A stretch of DNA of 64,000 bases from Promicromonospora sukumoe 327MFSha3.1 (GTDB taxonomy: Bacteria > Actinomycetota > Actinomycetes > Actinomycetales > Cellulomonadaceae): NCBI RefSeq assembly GCF_000385135.1, contig NZ_ARQM01000003.1, positions 62,001-126,000 of the forward strand, given 5' to 3'. Positions within the stretch are counted from its first letter, which is position 1. Each line of letters opens with the position of its first letter. The notes under the pieces are model-generated. The model had not been told where the DNA came from, made no database searches, and saw only the letters and a program-made list of their open reading frames with translations. Below are positions 9,477-17,715 of this stretch, one piece after another. The translations under genes were made by a program, and so were the position numbers.

Positions 9477-9482
9477 AGTCTA
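9477..9482 (-). promoter_or_regulatory. -10 hexamer TAGACT of the DUF3039-helicase operon
   Basis: Minus-strand TAGACT, 7 nt before the ATG. It supports the shorter 100-residue DUF3039 product and a leaderless mRNA. Confidence 0.5.
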
Positions 9483-9638
9483 CGCGGGACCACCGACACC
9501 GACTCCAGCGGCGCGCGCTCCGGACCAGGTCGAAAGGTCCCGTTCCGACCTCACGTGACGGCCGGGCACACGCCGCCCCGCGGGATCCCACGCCGTCTGA
9601 CGCGCGGAATTCCTTGCGGTCGTGTCGGTGACCCCCGC

Positions 9639-9644
9639 TATAAC
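9639..9644 (+). promoter_or_regulatory. -10 hexamer TATAAC of the AAA ATPase gene
   Basis: TATAAC, the most AT-rich hexamer of the leaderless set, ends 7 nt before the ATG at 9652 and favours that start over an upstream in-frame one. Confidence 0.5.
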
Positions 9645-9651
9645 TGTCTGC

Positions 9652-11061
9652 ATGTCATCTTCCCGCCCTGAGAGGAGCCTCACGCTGCCCGACGACGGCG
9701 CCGTCCCCGCGACCGATCTCGCCGCGACCCTGTCCACCGCTCTCGCCGACGACCCCATCCCCCGCGGTGCGCCCGACCCGGTCTGGCCCGACTTCGGCGA
9801 CCACGACGAGGCCGCCCGGCGCGCCGTCGCAGCCGTCGCCGCGATGCTCGGCCGCCCGGTCCCCGACCGGCCCCGCGAGCCCCGCACGTCCAGCGAGTGG
9901 CTCGGCCGCCTGTGGGACGTCGACGAGAGCACGCTGGTGAACGTCTCCCGCGACATGTCGCGCACCCTGCAGCGGCTGCACGCCTACGCGCTGCAGCGCT
10001 GGGTCGACCGGCACCCCGACGACGTCGCGGTGTTCGGCCCCGGCGGAGCGCCGCAGCGCGCGGCCCTGGACCTCGGCAACGGCACCTCGGTGAGCGTGCC
10101 GGCCGTCGCCACCGTCCACTTCCCGGCCGGGACCGCCTACGACACGGCCGTGGCCGTCGAGGTCGCCTACCGGTACGGCACGCCAACGATCACCGCGTTC
10201 ACCCCGCCTGGCGGGCTCTCGCTCGCCGAGCGGGTGCTGGCGGACCTGACCCGCACGCTGGAGGCGGACCACCCCTACCGCGGCGGCGTGCTGTCGGCCC
10301 GGCCCGGGAACGGCACCGTCGAGCTGACGCCGGTCAGGCACACGGTCCAGGTGCGCGGCGACGTCGTGCTGCCCGCCGACCTGTGGCGCGAGGTGGACCT
10401 GTTCTGCTCCAGCGTGACCACGCGGCGCGACGCGCTGCGGGCCCTCGGCCACACCACGTCGCGCGGCCTGTTGCTGGCCGGCAAGCCCGGCGTCGGCAAG
10501 ACCAAGCTGACGCGCGTGATCGCCACGGAACTCGCGGGGCCGCTCACGGTCGTGCTCGTCACCGCCGAGGTGCTGCGCACCTGGATGACCGAGCTGTACG
10601 AGGAGATCCGCGGGCTCGGCCCGTGCCTCGTGGTGCTGGAGGAGATCGACTCGGTGGCCTCGAAGGGCTCGCGCGGCGACACGTCGTTCGCCGAGTTCCT
10701 GGACGCCCTGGACGGCACCCGCAGCTCGGACGACGTGCTGACGGTGGCCACCACGAACGACCCGGACGCCCTGGACCCGGCGGTGAAGCGGCCGGGCCGG
10801 TTCGACACCATCATCGAGGTGCCGCCGCCGGACCAGGCGGGACGCACGGCGATCCTCCGCCTCTTCCTGCCACCGGACGCCCCGGTGGACGTCGACCTGG
10901 TCGCCTCGTACCTGGACGGCGCCACGGGCGCGGACCTGCGCGAGGTCGCCCGCCGCTCCATCCTGGAGCACGGGCCGGAGGGCCTCACGACCGGCCGGGT
11001 CGCCGACGTGGCGACGTCGGGCCGGTGGAAGCCCGCCCCGGTCGCGGGCAACTACCTCTGA
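9652..11061 (+). CDS. AAA family ATPase, CDC48/FtsH-like single module
   Basis: A 469-residue AAA protein. The N-terminal 250 residues match nothing I recognise; they include a beta-rich part that may bind substrate. The ATPase module has Walker A GKPGVGKT (277-284), Walker B CLVVLEEID (325-333), sensor-1 TTND (367-370), the arginine-finger/second-region-of-homology motif RPGRFD (380-385) and a lid helix (GADLREVARRS). It is probably a hexameric remodelling ATPase. No protease or partner gene is adjacent, so its client is unknown. Confidence 0.85.
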   Translation: MSSSRPERSLTLPDDGAVPATDLAATLSTALADDPIPRGAPDPVWPDFGDHDEAARRAVAAVAAMLGRPVPDRPREPRTSSEWLGRLWDVDESTLVNVSRDMSRTLQRLHAYALQRWVDRHPDDVAVFGPGGAPQRAALDLGNGTSVSVPAVATVHFPAGTAYDTAVAVEVAYRYGTPTITAFTPPGGLSLAERVLADLTRTLEADHPYRGGVLSARPGNGTVELTPVRHTVQVRGDVVLPADLWREVDLFCSSVTTRRDALRALGHTTSRGLLLAGKPGVGKTKLTRVIATELAGPLTVVLVTAEVLRTWMTELYEEIRGLGPCLVVLEEIDSVASKGSRGDTSFAEFLDALDGTRSSDDVLTVATTNDPDALDPAVKRPGRFDTIIEVPPPDQAGRTAILRLFLPPDAPVDVDLVASYLDGATGADLREVARRSILEHGPEGLTTGRVADVATSGRWKPAPVAGNYL

Positions 11062-11108
11062 CGTGTCAGACGCTCAGATCCCTGGAGTGAACTGAGCGTC
11101 TGACACGT
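11061..11108. terminator. Bidirectional hairpin between AAA ATPase gene and nagB
   Basis: Perfect 17-bp arms (11061-11077 and 11092-11108) enclose a 14-nt loop and reach from one stop codon almost to the other. The outer 12 nt, CGTCTGACACGT on the right arm, recur exactly in the palindrome at 46608-46619. Confidence 0.75.
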
Positions 11109-11110
11109 GG

Positions 11111-11890
11111 CTACAGGCCCTGCCAGTCGGGCTTGTCCGCGTACGTCTGCCGGTAGTAGTCGGCGAGCTGGAGGCGGGACGCCGCCGCGTCGTCGACCAG
11201 CACGGTGGCGTGCGGGTGCAGCTGCATGATCGTGGCGGGCCACATCGCCGAGACCGGACCCTCCACGAGCTGGTGCACCGCCTCGGCCTTGGCGCGCCCC
11301 GACGCCAGCAGCACCAGGTGCCGCGCCGACATGATCGTGGCAAGGCCCTGCGTGAGGCAGTGCCGGGGCACGTCGTCGACGGAGCCGCCGAAGAACCGCG
11401 CGTTGTCCTCGCGGGTCTGCCGGGTCAGGGTCTTGATGCGCGTGCGGGAGGCGAGCGACGAGCCGGGCTCGTTGAACGCGATGTGCCCGTCGGTCCCGAT
11501 GCCGAGGAGCTGCAGGTCGACGCCGCCGGCGTCCTGGATGCTCGCCTCGTAGGCGGCGCAGGCCGCAGGTAGGTCGGCGGCGAGACCGTCCGGCCCCTGC
11601 ACCGCGCCGGCGGGCAGGTCGACGCGGGAGGCGAACTCCTTCTCGATGACGTTCCGGTAGCGCTCCGGGTGGTCGGCGGGCAGGCCCACGTACTCGTCGA
11701 GCATGAAGGCGCGGGCGCGCGCGAACGAGAGCCCCTCCTTGTGCCGGGTGGCCAGCTCGTCGTACACGGCCAGCGGTGACGACCCCGTGGCCAGGCCCAG
11801 CACCGTCTCCGGGTTGCTCCGCAGCAGCCCCTCGACGGCGTCCGCCGCCAGTCTCGCCAGCTCGGCCGCCGGCGCGATCACGACCTCCAT
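11111..11890 (-). CDS. nagB: Glucosamine-6-phosphate deaminase
   Basis: Converts glucosamine-6-phosphate to fructose-6-phosphate and ammonia, feeding amino sugars into glycolysis. LATGSSPLAVYDEL (residues 37-50), FMLDEYVGL and GIGTDGHIAFNEPGSS are the three family signatures, with the catalytic Asp in DEY and the His in GHIAFNE. Length 259 fits. The ATG overlaps the stop of the ROK kinase by one base, and GGAGAAG lies just upstream inside that gene. It is the last gene of the sugar operon. Confidence 0.96.
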   Translation of the reverse strand: MEVVIAPAAELARLAADAVEGLLRSNPETVLGLATGSSPLAVYDELATRHKEGLSFARARAFMLDEYVGLPADHPERYRNVIEKEFASRVDLPAGAVQGPDGLAADLPAACAAYEASIQDAGGVDLQLLGIGTDGHIAFNEPGSSLASRTRIKTLTRQTREDNARFFGGSVDDVPRHCLTQGLATIMSARHLVLLASGRAKAEAVHQLVEGPVSAMWPATIMQLHPHATVLVDDAAASRLQLADYYRQTYADKPDWQGL

Positions 11891-12939
11891 CAGCTTCTCC
11901 TTCCCAGGACCGCGGCGCCCACCGCCGCGACCGGAACGTGCGTCGGCGCCAGACTGACCCGCTCGGCCAGCTTGAGCGACCCGAGGAACGACGACACCTT
12001 GGCCTGCTCGCGCAGCGCGTCCTGCACCGCGTCCAGCAGCTCGGTGCCGAGCTGGGCCACGCCACCGCCGAGCACGACGTGCCGCACGTCGGTGGTCAGC
12101 ACCAGCAGCCGCACCGCGGACGCCGTGGCGGCCGCGAACCGGTCCTTGACCGCGACGGCCTCCTCGTCGCCGGCCCGCGCCGCCTCGAACAGCTCGACCG
12201 GGGCGGGCTTGCCGCGCCGCGACGGCCACGCCGCCTCCAGCGCCTTGCCCGAGGCGAACCGCTCCAGGCAGCCCCGCTGCCCGCACGGGCACTCCGGCCC
12301 GAGCGGGTCCACGGGGATGTGCCCGATCTCCCCGGCCGCGCCGCTCGCGCCGCGGCGGAGCTCGCCGTCCAGCACCAGGCCGGACGCGAGGCCCGTGCCC
12401 AGCGCGAGGAACGCGAGGTCCTCGTGCTCCGGCGCGCCGCCGGCCCGGCTCTCCGAGCGCTCCAGCACGTGCGCGGCGCCGACGGCGGCAACGTTGAGGT
12501 CGTTCTCCACCACGACGGGCACGCCGCCCAGCGCCAGGGAGAGCAGGTCGGCGAGCGGCAGCTCGTCGTCGTGCACCCCCAGGTTGACCGCGTGCTTCAC
12601 GGTGCCGGACACGTGGTCGACGATGCCGGGGATGCCCAGCCCGACGCCGACCACGGCCGCGAGCTCCACCCCGCCCGACTCGACGACGTCCCGCACGGCG
12701 CCCACCGCCCCGGCGACCAGGCCGTCGGCCCCGTGCACCGTGGACCGGCGCACCGTGGCGACCACCTCGCCCGCCGGGTCGAGGAGCGCACCGAGAATCT
12801 TGGTGCCGCCGATGTCGAGGCCGACCGTGTACTCGGGCGCGGCAGCCCCCTGCCGCTTGCCGACCTTTCCCATCCCGACCTTTCGCTTGCTGGAACCACC
12901 CTTGGAACTGCTGCCGCCGGACTTCCGCCGACCGCCCAT
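11890..12939 (-). CDS. ROK-family sugar kinase (glucokinase/N-acetylglucosamine kinase-like) with Ser/Lys-rich N-terminal tail
   Basis: Phosphorylates a hexose or N-acetylhexosamine. GLDIGGTKILG (residues 40-50) binds ATP. GEIGHIPVDP...CPCGQRGCLE carries the ROK zinc triad and GxCGxxGCxE motif; PGIVD and ENDLNVAAVG supply substrate contacts. Residues 1-31 form an unusual Gly/Ser/Lys/Arg-rich tail. The ATG at 12939 overlaps the permease stop (TGATG), which argues for the full-length form; Met23 is an alternative. Linkage to nagB suggests N-acetylglucosamine or a related amino sugar as substrate. Confidence 0.88.
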   Translation of the reverse strand: MGGRRKSGGSSSKGGSSKRKVGMGKVGKRQGAAAPEYTVGLDIGGTKILGALLDPAGEVVATVRRSTVHGADGLVAGAVGAVRDVVESGGVELAAVVGVGLGIPGIVDHVSGTVKHAVNLGVHDDELPLADLLSLALGGVPVVVENDLNVAAVGAAHVLERSESRAGGAPEHEDLAFLALGTGLASGLVLDGELRRGASGAAGEIGHIPVDPLGPECPCGQRGCLERFASGKALEAAWPSRRGKPAPVELFEAARAGDEEAVAVKDRFAAATASAVRLLVLTTDVRHVVLGGGVAQLGTELLDAVQDALREQAKVSSFLGSLKLAERVSLAPTHVPVAAVGAAVLGRRS

Positions 12940-13790
12940 CAGCCCTTCACCGCGCCGGAGACCAGCCCGCCGGTCATCCGGCCCTGCACGATGAGGAAGA
13001 AGATCACCGCGGGGATCGCGATGAGCACCGAGGCCGCCATGACCGCACCCCAGTTGGTGGCCTGCGTGGCCTGCACGAACGTGCGCAGCCACAGGGGCAG
13101 GGTCATCGCCTCGGGACGCTGCATGATCACCAGCGCCGTGACGAACTCGTTCCACGCCTGGATGAACGCGAACACACCGGTGGCCACCAGGCCCGGGGCG
13201 AGCAGCGGGAACGTGACCCGCCAGAACGCGCCGGCCCGGGAACAGCCGTCGATCATCGCCGCCTCCTCAAGCTCCTTGGGTACCCCGTTCACGAATCCGC
13301 GTAGTGTCCAGATCGTGAACGGCAGGACTCCCGCCGTGTACACGAGCGTCAGGCCGATGATCGTGTTGAGCAGCTGCCAGCCGTCGATGATCCGGAACAT
13401 CGAGATGATCATCGCCTCTCCGGGGATCATCTGGACGACGAGGATCAGCACGATGAAGGTACGGCGGCCCTTGAACTGGAACCTGGTGAGGGCCAGCGAG
13501 GCGACGAAGCCCACGACCAGCGCGATCACCAGGGTCAGGAACGTGACACCGATCGAGTTGAGCACGGCCGGCGCGAAGGGCGCCCGCGGGCTGAAGATCG
13601 CCGCACGGTAGTTGTCCAGGGTGAACACGTCCGGCGTCGGGAAGAACGCCAGGTTCTCGCCCCGGATCCGGTTGTTCGGCAGGAACGAGGTGCTGACCAT
13701 CCAGTACACGGGGAAGGCCGAGAGCACGAAGACCATGAGGGCCAGGACGCCGAACCCGGTGTCGGCGAGTCGCTTGCGGATGTTGATCAC
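12939..13790 (-). CDS. Carbohydrate ABC transporter permease, MalG-type
   Basis: A 283-residue inner-membrane permease with six predicted membrane segments. The EAA loop ELEEAAMIDGCSRAGAFWRVTFPLLAPGL contacts the ATPase. The C-terminal ...GGLVSGAVKG ending is typical of the CUT1 MalG group. Its GTG overlaps the stop of the other permease gene by four bases. It works with the MalF-type permease and the lipoprotein encoded upstream. Confidence 0.93.
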   Translation of the reverse strand: MINIRKRLADTGFGVLALMVFVLSAFPVYWMVSTSFLPNNRIRGENLAFFPTPDVFTLDNYRAAIFSPRAPFAPAVLNSIGVTFLTLVIALVVGFVASLALTRFQFKGRRTFIVLILVVQMIPGEAMIISMFRIIDGWQLLNTIIGLTLVYTAGVLPFTIWTLRGFVNGVPKELEEAAMIDGCSRAGAFWRVTFPLLAPGLVATGVFAFIQAWNEFVTALVIMQRPEAMTLPLWLRTFVQATQATNWGAVMAASVLIAIPAVIFFLIVQGRMTGGLVSGAVKG

Positions 13791-14734
13791 AGCTCTTCCT
13801 CCCGCAGCGTCCGCCGCACGTAGGGGTACGCGATGGCCAGCATGACGATGACGAAGATGACGCCGATCGCGCTCGCCACGCCGTAGTGCCCCTGGGCCAT
13901 ACCCGTCTGGTAGATGTAGACGCCGATGGTGCTGGTCAGCTCGCGGTCACCGCCGATGTCCTGCAGCACGAAGACCTGCGTGAAGAGCTTCAGGTCCCAG
14001 ATCATCGACAGCACCACGAGCACCGTGACGATGCTGCGCACGTAGGGCAGCTGGATGAGCCGGAAGCGCTGGAACGCGCTCGCGCCGTCGAGCTGCGCGG
14101 CCTCGATGACCTCTTCCGGGATCTGCGTCAGGCCCGCGTACAGCGTGAAGGCGACGAACGGCACGGCGCCCCACACGACGATGCACGTCACGATCACGAA
14201 GAACGACAACGGGTCGAGCAGCCAGGAGTAGCCGAACCACCGGTCCCCGGTGATCTTGGTGAGCAGGTTGTTGACCACGCCGTACTGCGTGTCGAACAGC
14301 CAGCCCCACACGGTGGTCGCGGCCAGCGACGGCATGGCCCAGGCCAGCAGCAGGCCGACGGAGACCAGGAGCCGCATGGCCTTGCCGACCCGCATCATCA
14401 GCAGGGCCACGAGCATGCCGAGCACGATCGTGACGACCACCAGGACGACCATGAGCACGAAGCTGCGGGCCAGCACGGTCCAGAAGCCGTCGACGTCGGT
14501 CAGGATCGCCGCGTAGTTGTCGAACCCGACCCACTCGGCGGGCAGGCCCATCAGCTGGGCCCGCTCGTACTCCTGGAACGACATGACGACCAGGCGGACG
14601 AGCGGGAAGCCGGTCAGCACGCCGAGGAGGACCATCGTCGCCGACAGCAGGAGCCAGGGCAGGTACGGGGGCCGGCGCTTGCGCCGGATCTCTTGGCGCG
14701 GTGGCGCCGGGGCATCGAGAAGTGTGGAGCTCAT
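13787..14734 (-). CDS. Carbohydrate ABC transporter permease, MalF-type
   Basis: A 315-residue CUT1 permease with six membrane segments. Its EAA loop is EEVIEAAQLDGASAFQRFRLIQLPYVRS. A purine-rich AGGAAGACAGG lies upstream of the ATG. It forms a heterodimer with the MalG-type product. No ABC ATPase gene is present between nagB and the regulator, so energy is probably supplied by a shared MsiK-type ATPase encoded elsewhere, as is known for actinobacterial CUT1 systems. Confidence 0.93.
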   Translation of the reverse strand: MSSTLLDAPAPPRQEIRRKRRPPYLPWLLLSATMVLLGVLTGFPLVRLVVMSFQEYERAQLMGLPAEWVGFDNYAAILTDVDGFWTVLARSFVLMVVLVVVTIVLGMLVALLMMRVGKAMRLLVSVGLLLAWAMPSLAATTVWGWLFDTQYGVVNNLLTKITGDRWFGYSWLLDPLSFFVIVTCIVVWGAVPFVAFTLYAGLTQIPEEVIEAAQLDGASAFQRFRLIQLPYVRSIVTVLVVLSMIWDLKLFTQVFVLQDIGGDRELTSTIGVYIYQTGMAQGHYGVASAIGVIFVIVMLAIAYPYVRRTLREEEL

Positions 14735-14809
14735 GTCCTGTCTTCCTCTGAGGCGGCCGACTGCCGCTCCACTGGAAGAGCAGCCGCGGGCATCAGGCGG
14801 GCAGTGGTG

Positions 14810-14852
14810 TCCCGTCCCGCCCGGGCTCGAGGTGGCGCCGGGCGGGACGGGA
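14810..14852 (-). terminator. Intercistronic hairpin after the binding-protein gene
   Basis: Perfect 15-bp GC-rich arms (14810-14824 and 14838-14852) around a 13-nt loop, between the binding-lipoprotein stop and the first permease. In CUT1 operons such stems stabilise the abundant binding-protein mRNA and lower permease expression. That role is inferred here. Confidence 0.65.
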
Positions 14853-14869
14853 AGTCGTGCTGACCGAGG

Positions 14870-16162
14870 TCAGCTGTTGAGGATCTCCTCGATGTCCGCG
14901 TCGAGCTTCTCCGCGATGGTCTTCACGTCCTCGCCGGCGGCGATGCGCGAGAACGCGGTCTGGAGCAGCGTCTTGGACTCGACGTCGGCCCACTTCGGGG
15001 AGGCCGGCGTGAGCTTCGCGTTGGCGGCGGCCTCGGCGGCGGCCTTGCCGATCGACGTCGACTGGTCGACCTTCTCGAAGAGCGAGGTCTTGGCCGGGAA
15101 CAGGCCGATGCCGGCGAGGATCGACTGGTACTCGTCGCTGAGCAGGATCTCGTAGGCGCTCATCGCGAGGTCAGGACGCGCGGACTTCTGCGCGATGGCG
15201 ATGTTCGAGCCGCCGGCGAACACCTGGGCGGCGCCGCCGTCCTTGCCCGGCAGGGCGAGGCCCTCGAGGTCCTTGCCGTACGTGGAGGCGCAGCCCGGGA
15301 CGCCGTCCGGGTCCTCCGGCTTCTCGGGGGCGTTGATGGACCACTGGATCCAGCTCGGCGCCGAGAGGAAGGCGACCTTGCCCTCGCAGAACGGCACCTG
15401 CAGGTCGGTCTCCTGCGCGTCGGACGGGGCGTTGTTGCCCTTGGTCATGATGGTCTGGATCTGCTCCAGGCCCGCGAGGCCGCCCTCGGACGAGAAGCCC
15501 GCGTCCCAGGTGCCGTCCTCGGCCTGCTCGGCGATGTAGCCGCCGTTCTCCCAGATGAAGGGCAGGGCGTTGTACCAGTCCTGGCCGGGCCAGTAGACGC
15601 CGGACAGGTCGTCCGTCTTCAGGTCGACGGCCGTGTCGACGTACTCGTCGAGGGTGGTCGGCACCGCGGTGTCGCCCAGGACCTGCTTGGAGTAGAAGAC
15701 GACGCGCGAGCCCGAGTAGTACGGCAGGGCGTAGTGCTTGCCCTCCCAGTCGCCGGCCTCGACGAAGCCGGGGAGCAGGTCGGAGCCGCCCAGCGTCTCG
15801 AACTCGTCCGCGGTGATCTCGCGGAAGTAGCCCGCCGAGGTGAACGCGGCGGCCTGGGTGTTGCCGATCTCGACGACGTCGGGGGCGTCCGAGCCGGACA
15901 GCGCCGTCGTGTACTTGTCGACCAGGCCGTCCCAGGCCTGCTCCTCGATCGTGAGCGTGCTCCCCGGGTTCTCCTCCTCGAACGTCTTCTTGAGGTAGTC
16001 GCGCGCCTCGGGGGGCGTGTCGGTGCCGACGAGCCAGACCCGGACCTCGCCGGGACCGGTCTCCTCGGGGGCCGCGGCGCCGCCGGCGTTACCGCAGGCG
16101 CTGAGCGCGAGCGTCAGGGTGATCGCCGACGCCGCAGCGCCGACGAGACGGTTCTTGTTCAC
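14870..16162 (-). CDS. Extracellular sugar-binding lipoprotein of ABC transporter
   Basis: A 430-residue solute-binding protein (SBP_bac_1 type). The start is GTG with GGGAGGAAC upstream. A basic N-terminus and hydrophobic segment lead to the lipobox LALSAC, with lipidation at Cys23. The mature domain has the usual cluster-B features (EVRVWLVGTDTPPEA..., ALPYYSGSRVVFYSKQVL). It binds the transported sugar at the cell surface. The ROK kinase and nagB downstream suggest an amino sugar or chitooligosaccharide. Confidence 0.92.
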   Translation of the reverse strand: MNKNRLVGAAASAITLTLALSACGNAGGAAAPEETGPGEVRVWLVGTDTPPEARDYLKKTFEEENPGSTLTIEEQAWDGLVDKYTTALSGSDAPDVVEIGNTQAAAFTSAGYFREITADEFETLGGSDLLPGFVEAGDWEGKHYALPYYSGSRVVFYSKQVLGDTAVPTTLDEYVDTAVDLKTDDLSGVYWPGQDWYNALPFIWENGGYIAEQAEDGTWDAGFSSEGGLAGLEQIQTIMTKGNNAPSDAQETDLQVPFCEGKVAFLSAPSWIQWSINAPEKPEDPDGVPGCASTYGKDLEGLALPGKDGGAAQVFAGGSNIAIAQKSARPDLAMSAYEILLSDEYQSILAGIGLFPAKTSLFEKVDQSTSIGKAAAEAAANAKLTPASPKWADVESKTLLQTAFSRIAAGEDVKTIAEKLDADIEEILNS

Positions 16163-16252
16163 GTGTGGGTTCCTCCCGGGATACGACTGTGTGTCGCGGA
16201 ACATAGGGAAAGCTCGATGGGATGCCCTCCGCCCACACGTGCGCACTGATGC

Positions 16253-17407
16253 TCACGAGACCCCCAGCTGGGCGGAAAGCACGAGGACGGCGGCACCCGC
16301 CAGCACCACGTCCTCGTCGAGTGCGGCCATCCGCAGCTGCAGGCCGGTGTTGATGGCCGGCATGGTCCGCTGTCGGATGGTGTCCAGCGCAGCCTCGCGC
16401 AGGGGGCCGTCGAGCAGGTCGCGCGGACCGCTCAGCAGCACCTCCGTGAGGTTGAGCGCGCTGACGACCGGGGCGAGGGTCACACCCAGCACCCGGCCGG
16501 CCGACGCCAGGGCGGCGTCGGAATCTTCTTGGCTCTTGTCCGCCACGGCGCGCCGCAGCGCGGGCACGGACAGGACCGTCTCGAGGCAGCCCACCCGACC
16601 ACAGGCGCAGGGCTCGCCATCGTCCACGACGGTGACGTGGCCGATCTCGCCCGCGGCGTCGCGCTGGCCGTGCACCCGCACGCCGTCGACCACCACGCCC
16701 GCGCCGACGCCCGCACCGACGGTGACCACCAGCATGCTGCCGGTCGCGCCGCCGTAGGTGAACTCGCCGAGCGCCGCCGTGTTGGCGTCGTTCGCCACGT
16801 GCACGGGCAGGCCCAGGCGCTCACCCAGGATCTCGGCGAGCGGCACGTCGTACCAGCCGCGGTTCGGCGCCTCGACGACGCGCCCGTCCAGGTCGATGAT
16901 GCCGGGCGAGCCCACGCCGACGCCGATCACGGGATGGTTCGCCGCCGCGACGAGCCGGCGGACGAAGCGGGTGAGCAGGTCGACCAGCTCGTCACCCGTG
17001 CGCCCGTCGATGTCGAGCTGGCGGCGCACCTGGATCTGGCCGGTGAGGCTGAGCACCGCGCCGCGCATGTGGCCGTGCTCGGTGAGGTCCACCGCGACGA
17101 TCTGGTAGGCGTCCGTGCGCAGGCCCACCAGGATGGCGGGCTTGCCGACGCGCTGGCCGGGGCGCGTGCCGAGCTCCTCGACCAGGCCTTCGGTGATGAG
17201 CACCGAGACGAGGTCGGAGATGGTCACGCGGGTGAGCGAGGTGGCTCGTGCGAGGTCGGCCCGGGAGGTGGGCCCCTCGTGGAAGAGGTGCTGCAGCACC
17301 AGGGACCGGTTGTGCGCCCTGGCGTGCTCGGGAAGCACCTTGGACGTCGCGCGCAGCCGTGCCCCGAGCCCTCGCCCGGTACCGCTGCGTTCTGTCGCCG
17401 TCGCCAT
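16253..17407 (-). CDS. ROK-family transcriptional repressor (NagC/XylR type)
   Basis: A 384-residue regulator. The N-terminal winged helix-turn-helix (about residues 33-90: RSLVLQHLFHEGPTSRADLARATSLTRVTISDLV) is fused to a ROK sugar-binding domain with AGEIGHVTVV and CACGRVGCLE. The DNA-binding domain and the weakened kinase ATP motif (VAVDLTEHGHMRG) mark it as a repressor rather than an enzyme. It lies upstream of the transport operon, 90 nt from the binding-protein start, and probably senses the imported sugar or its phosphate. TGTTA/TAACA dyads lie just upstream of its own start. Confidence 0.9.
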   Translation of the reverse strand: MATATERSGTGRGLGARLRATSKVLPEHARAHNRSLVLQHLFHEGPTSRADLARATSLTRVTISDLVSVLITEGLVEELGTRPGQRVGKPAILVGLRTDAYQIVAVDLTEHGHMRGAVLSLTGQIQVRRQLDIDGRTGDELVDLLTRFVRRLVAAANHPVIGVGVGSPGIIDLDGRVVEAPNRGWYDVPLAEILGERLGLPVHVANDANTAALGEFTYGGATGSMLVVTVGAGVGAGVVVDGVRVHGQRDAAGEIGHVTVVDDGEPCACGRVGCLETVLSVPALRRAVADKSQEDSDAALASAGRVLGVTLAPVVSALNLTEVLLSGPRDLLDGPLREAALDTIRQRTMPAINTGLQLRMAALDEDVVLAGAAVLVLSAQLGVS

Positions 17408-17410
17408 GTT

Positions 17411-17431
17411 TGTTAGTAGACCTCCTTAACA
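17411..17431 (-). promoter_or_regulatory. TGTTA-n11-TAACA dyad enclosing the ribosome binding site of the ROK regulator
   Basis: TGTTA and TAACA half sites flank the GGAGGTC ribosome binding site on the minus strand, ending 3 nt before the ATG. Together with the dyad at 17461-17476 it looks like an autoregulatory operator. That is inference from position and symmetry. Confidence 0.45.
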
Positions 17432-17460
17432 GAGTCGCTGTCCATTGCCGGGTATGACCC

Positions 17461-17476
17461 GTAACAAGACTGTTAC
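17461..17476. promoter_or_regulatory. Perfect inverted repeat GTAACA-n4-TGTTAC, candidate ROK operator
   Basis: Six-base arms around a 4-nt centre, 54 nt upstream of the ROK-regulator start. The half-site TAACA/TGTTA also occurs in the dyad nearer the gene. Its symmetry suits a dimeric repressor. Confidence 0.5.
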
Positions 17477-17703
17477 TTGGGTCACGCTGCTCCTGGCTCC
17501 GGACGGACCCCGTTCGACGTGGACCGATTACTTCACGTGCCTGACGAATCCGAGCCTGCACCAAGCGGGCGGGCGGAGCACGGCGTGACCGGAACGTGAT
17601 CAAGAACCGTGCAAAACAGATGAAAAATCGGGTCACCTGGGCCACAAGTTCACAAAGGGATCACAGTTCTCAGTTGAGGCCGGTTCCGGCACGGCCGGGC
17701 TCC
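17477..17703. other. Divergent intergenic region between ROK regulator and DUF4349 gene
   Basis: The full gap between the two genes is 308 bp. This part shows no open frame I can support. The segment around 17600-17680 is AT-richer than its surroundings and probably contains promoter elements for the rightward gene. I see no riboswitch or small-RNA signature. Confidence 0.4.
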
Positions 17704-17709
17704 TACGCT
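17704..17709 (+). promoter_or_regulatory. -10 hexamer TACGCT of the DUF4349 gene
   Basis: TACGCT ends 6 nt before the ATG at 17716 and supports that start over an upstream in-frame ATG at 17596. Confidence 0.5.
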
Positions 17710-17715
17710 CGTCCC

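Noticed and set aside
12850-12871. ROK kinase starting at the internal Met23
   Set aside because: Possible, but the upstream ATG shares a one-base overlap with the permease stop, as is usual in this operon, so it is preferred.
17596-17715. Longer DUF4349 protein starting at the upstream ATG
   Set aside because: It would bury the signal peptide behind 40 unconserved residues and ignore the TACGCT hexamer placed just before the ATG at 17716.
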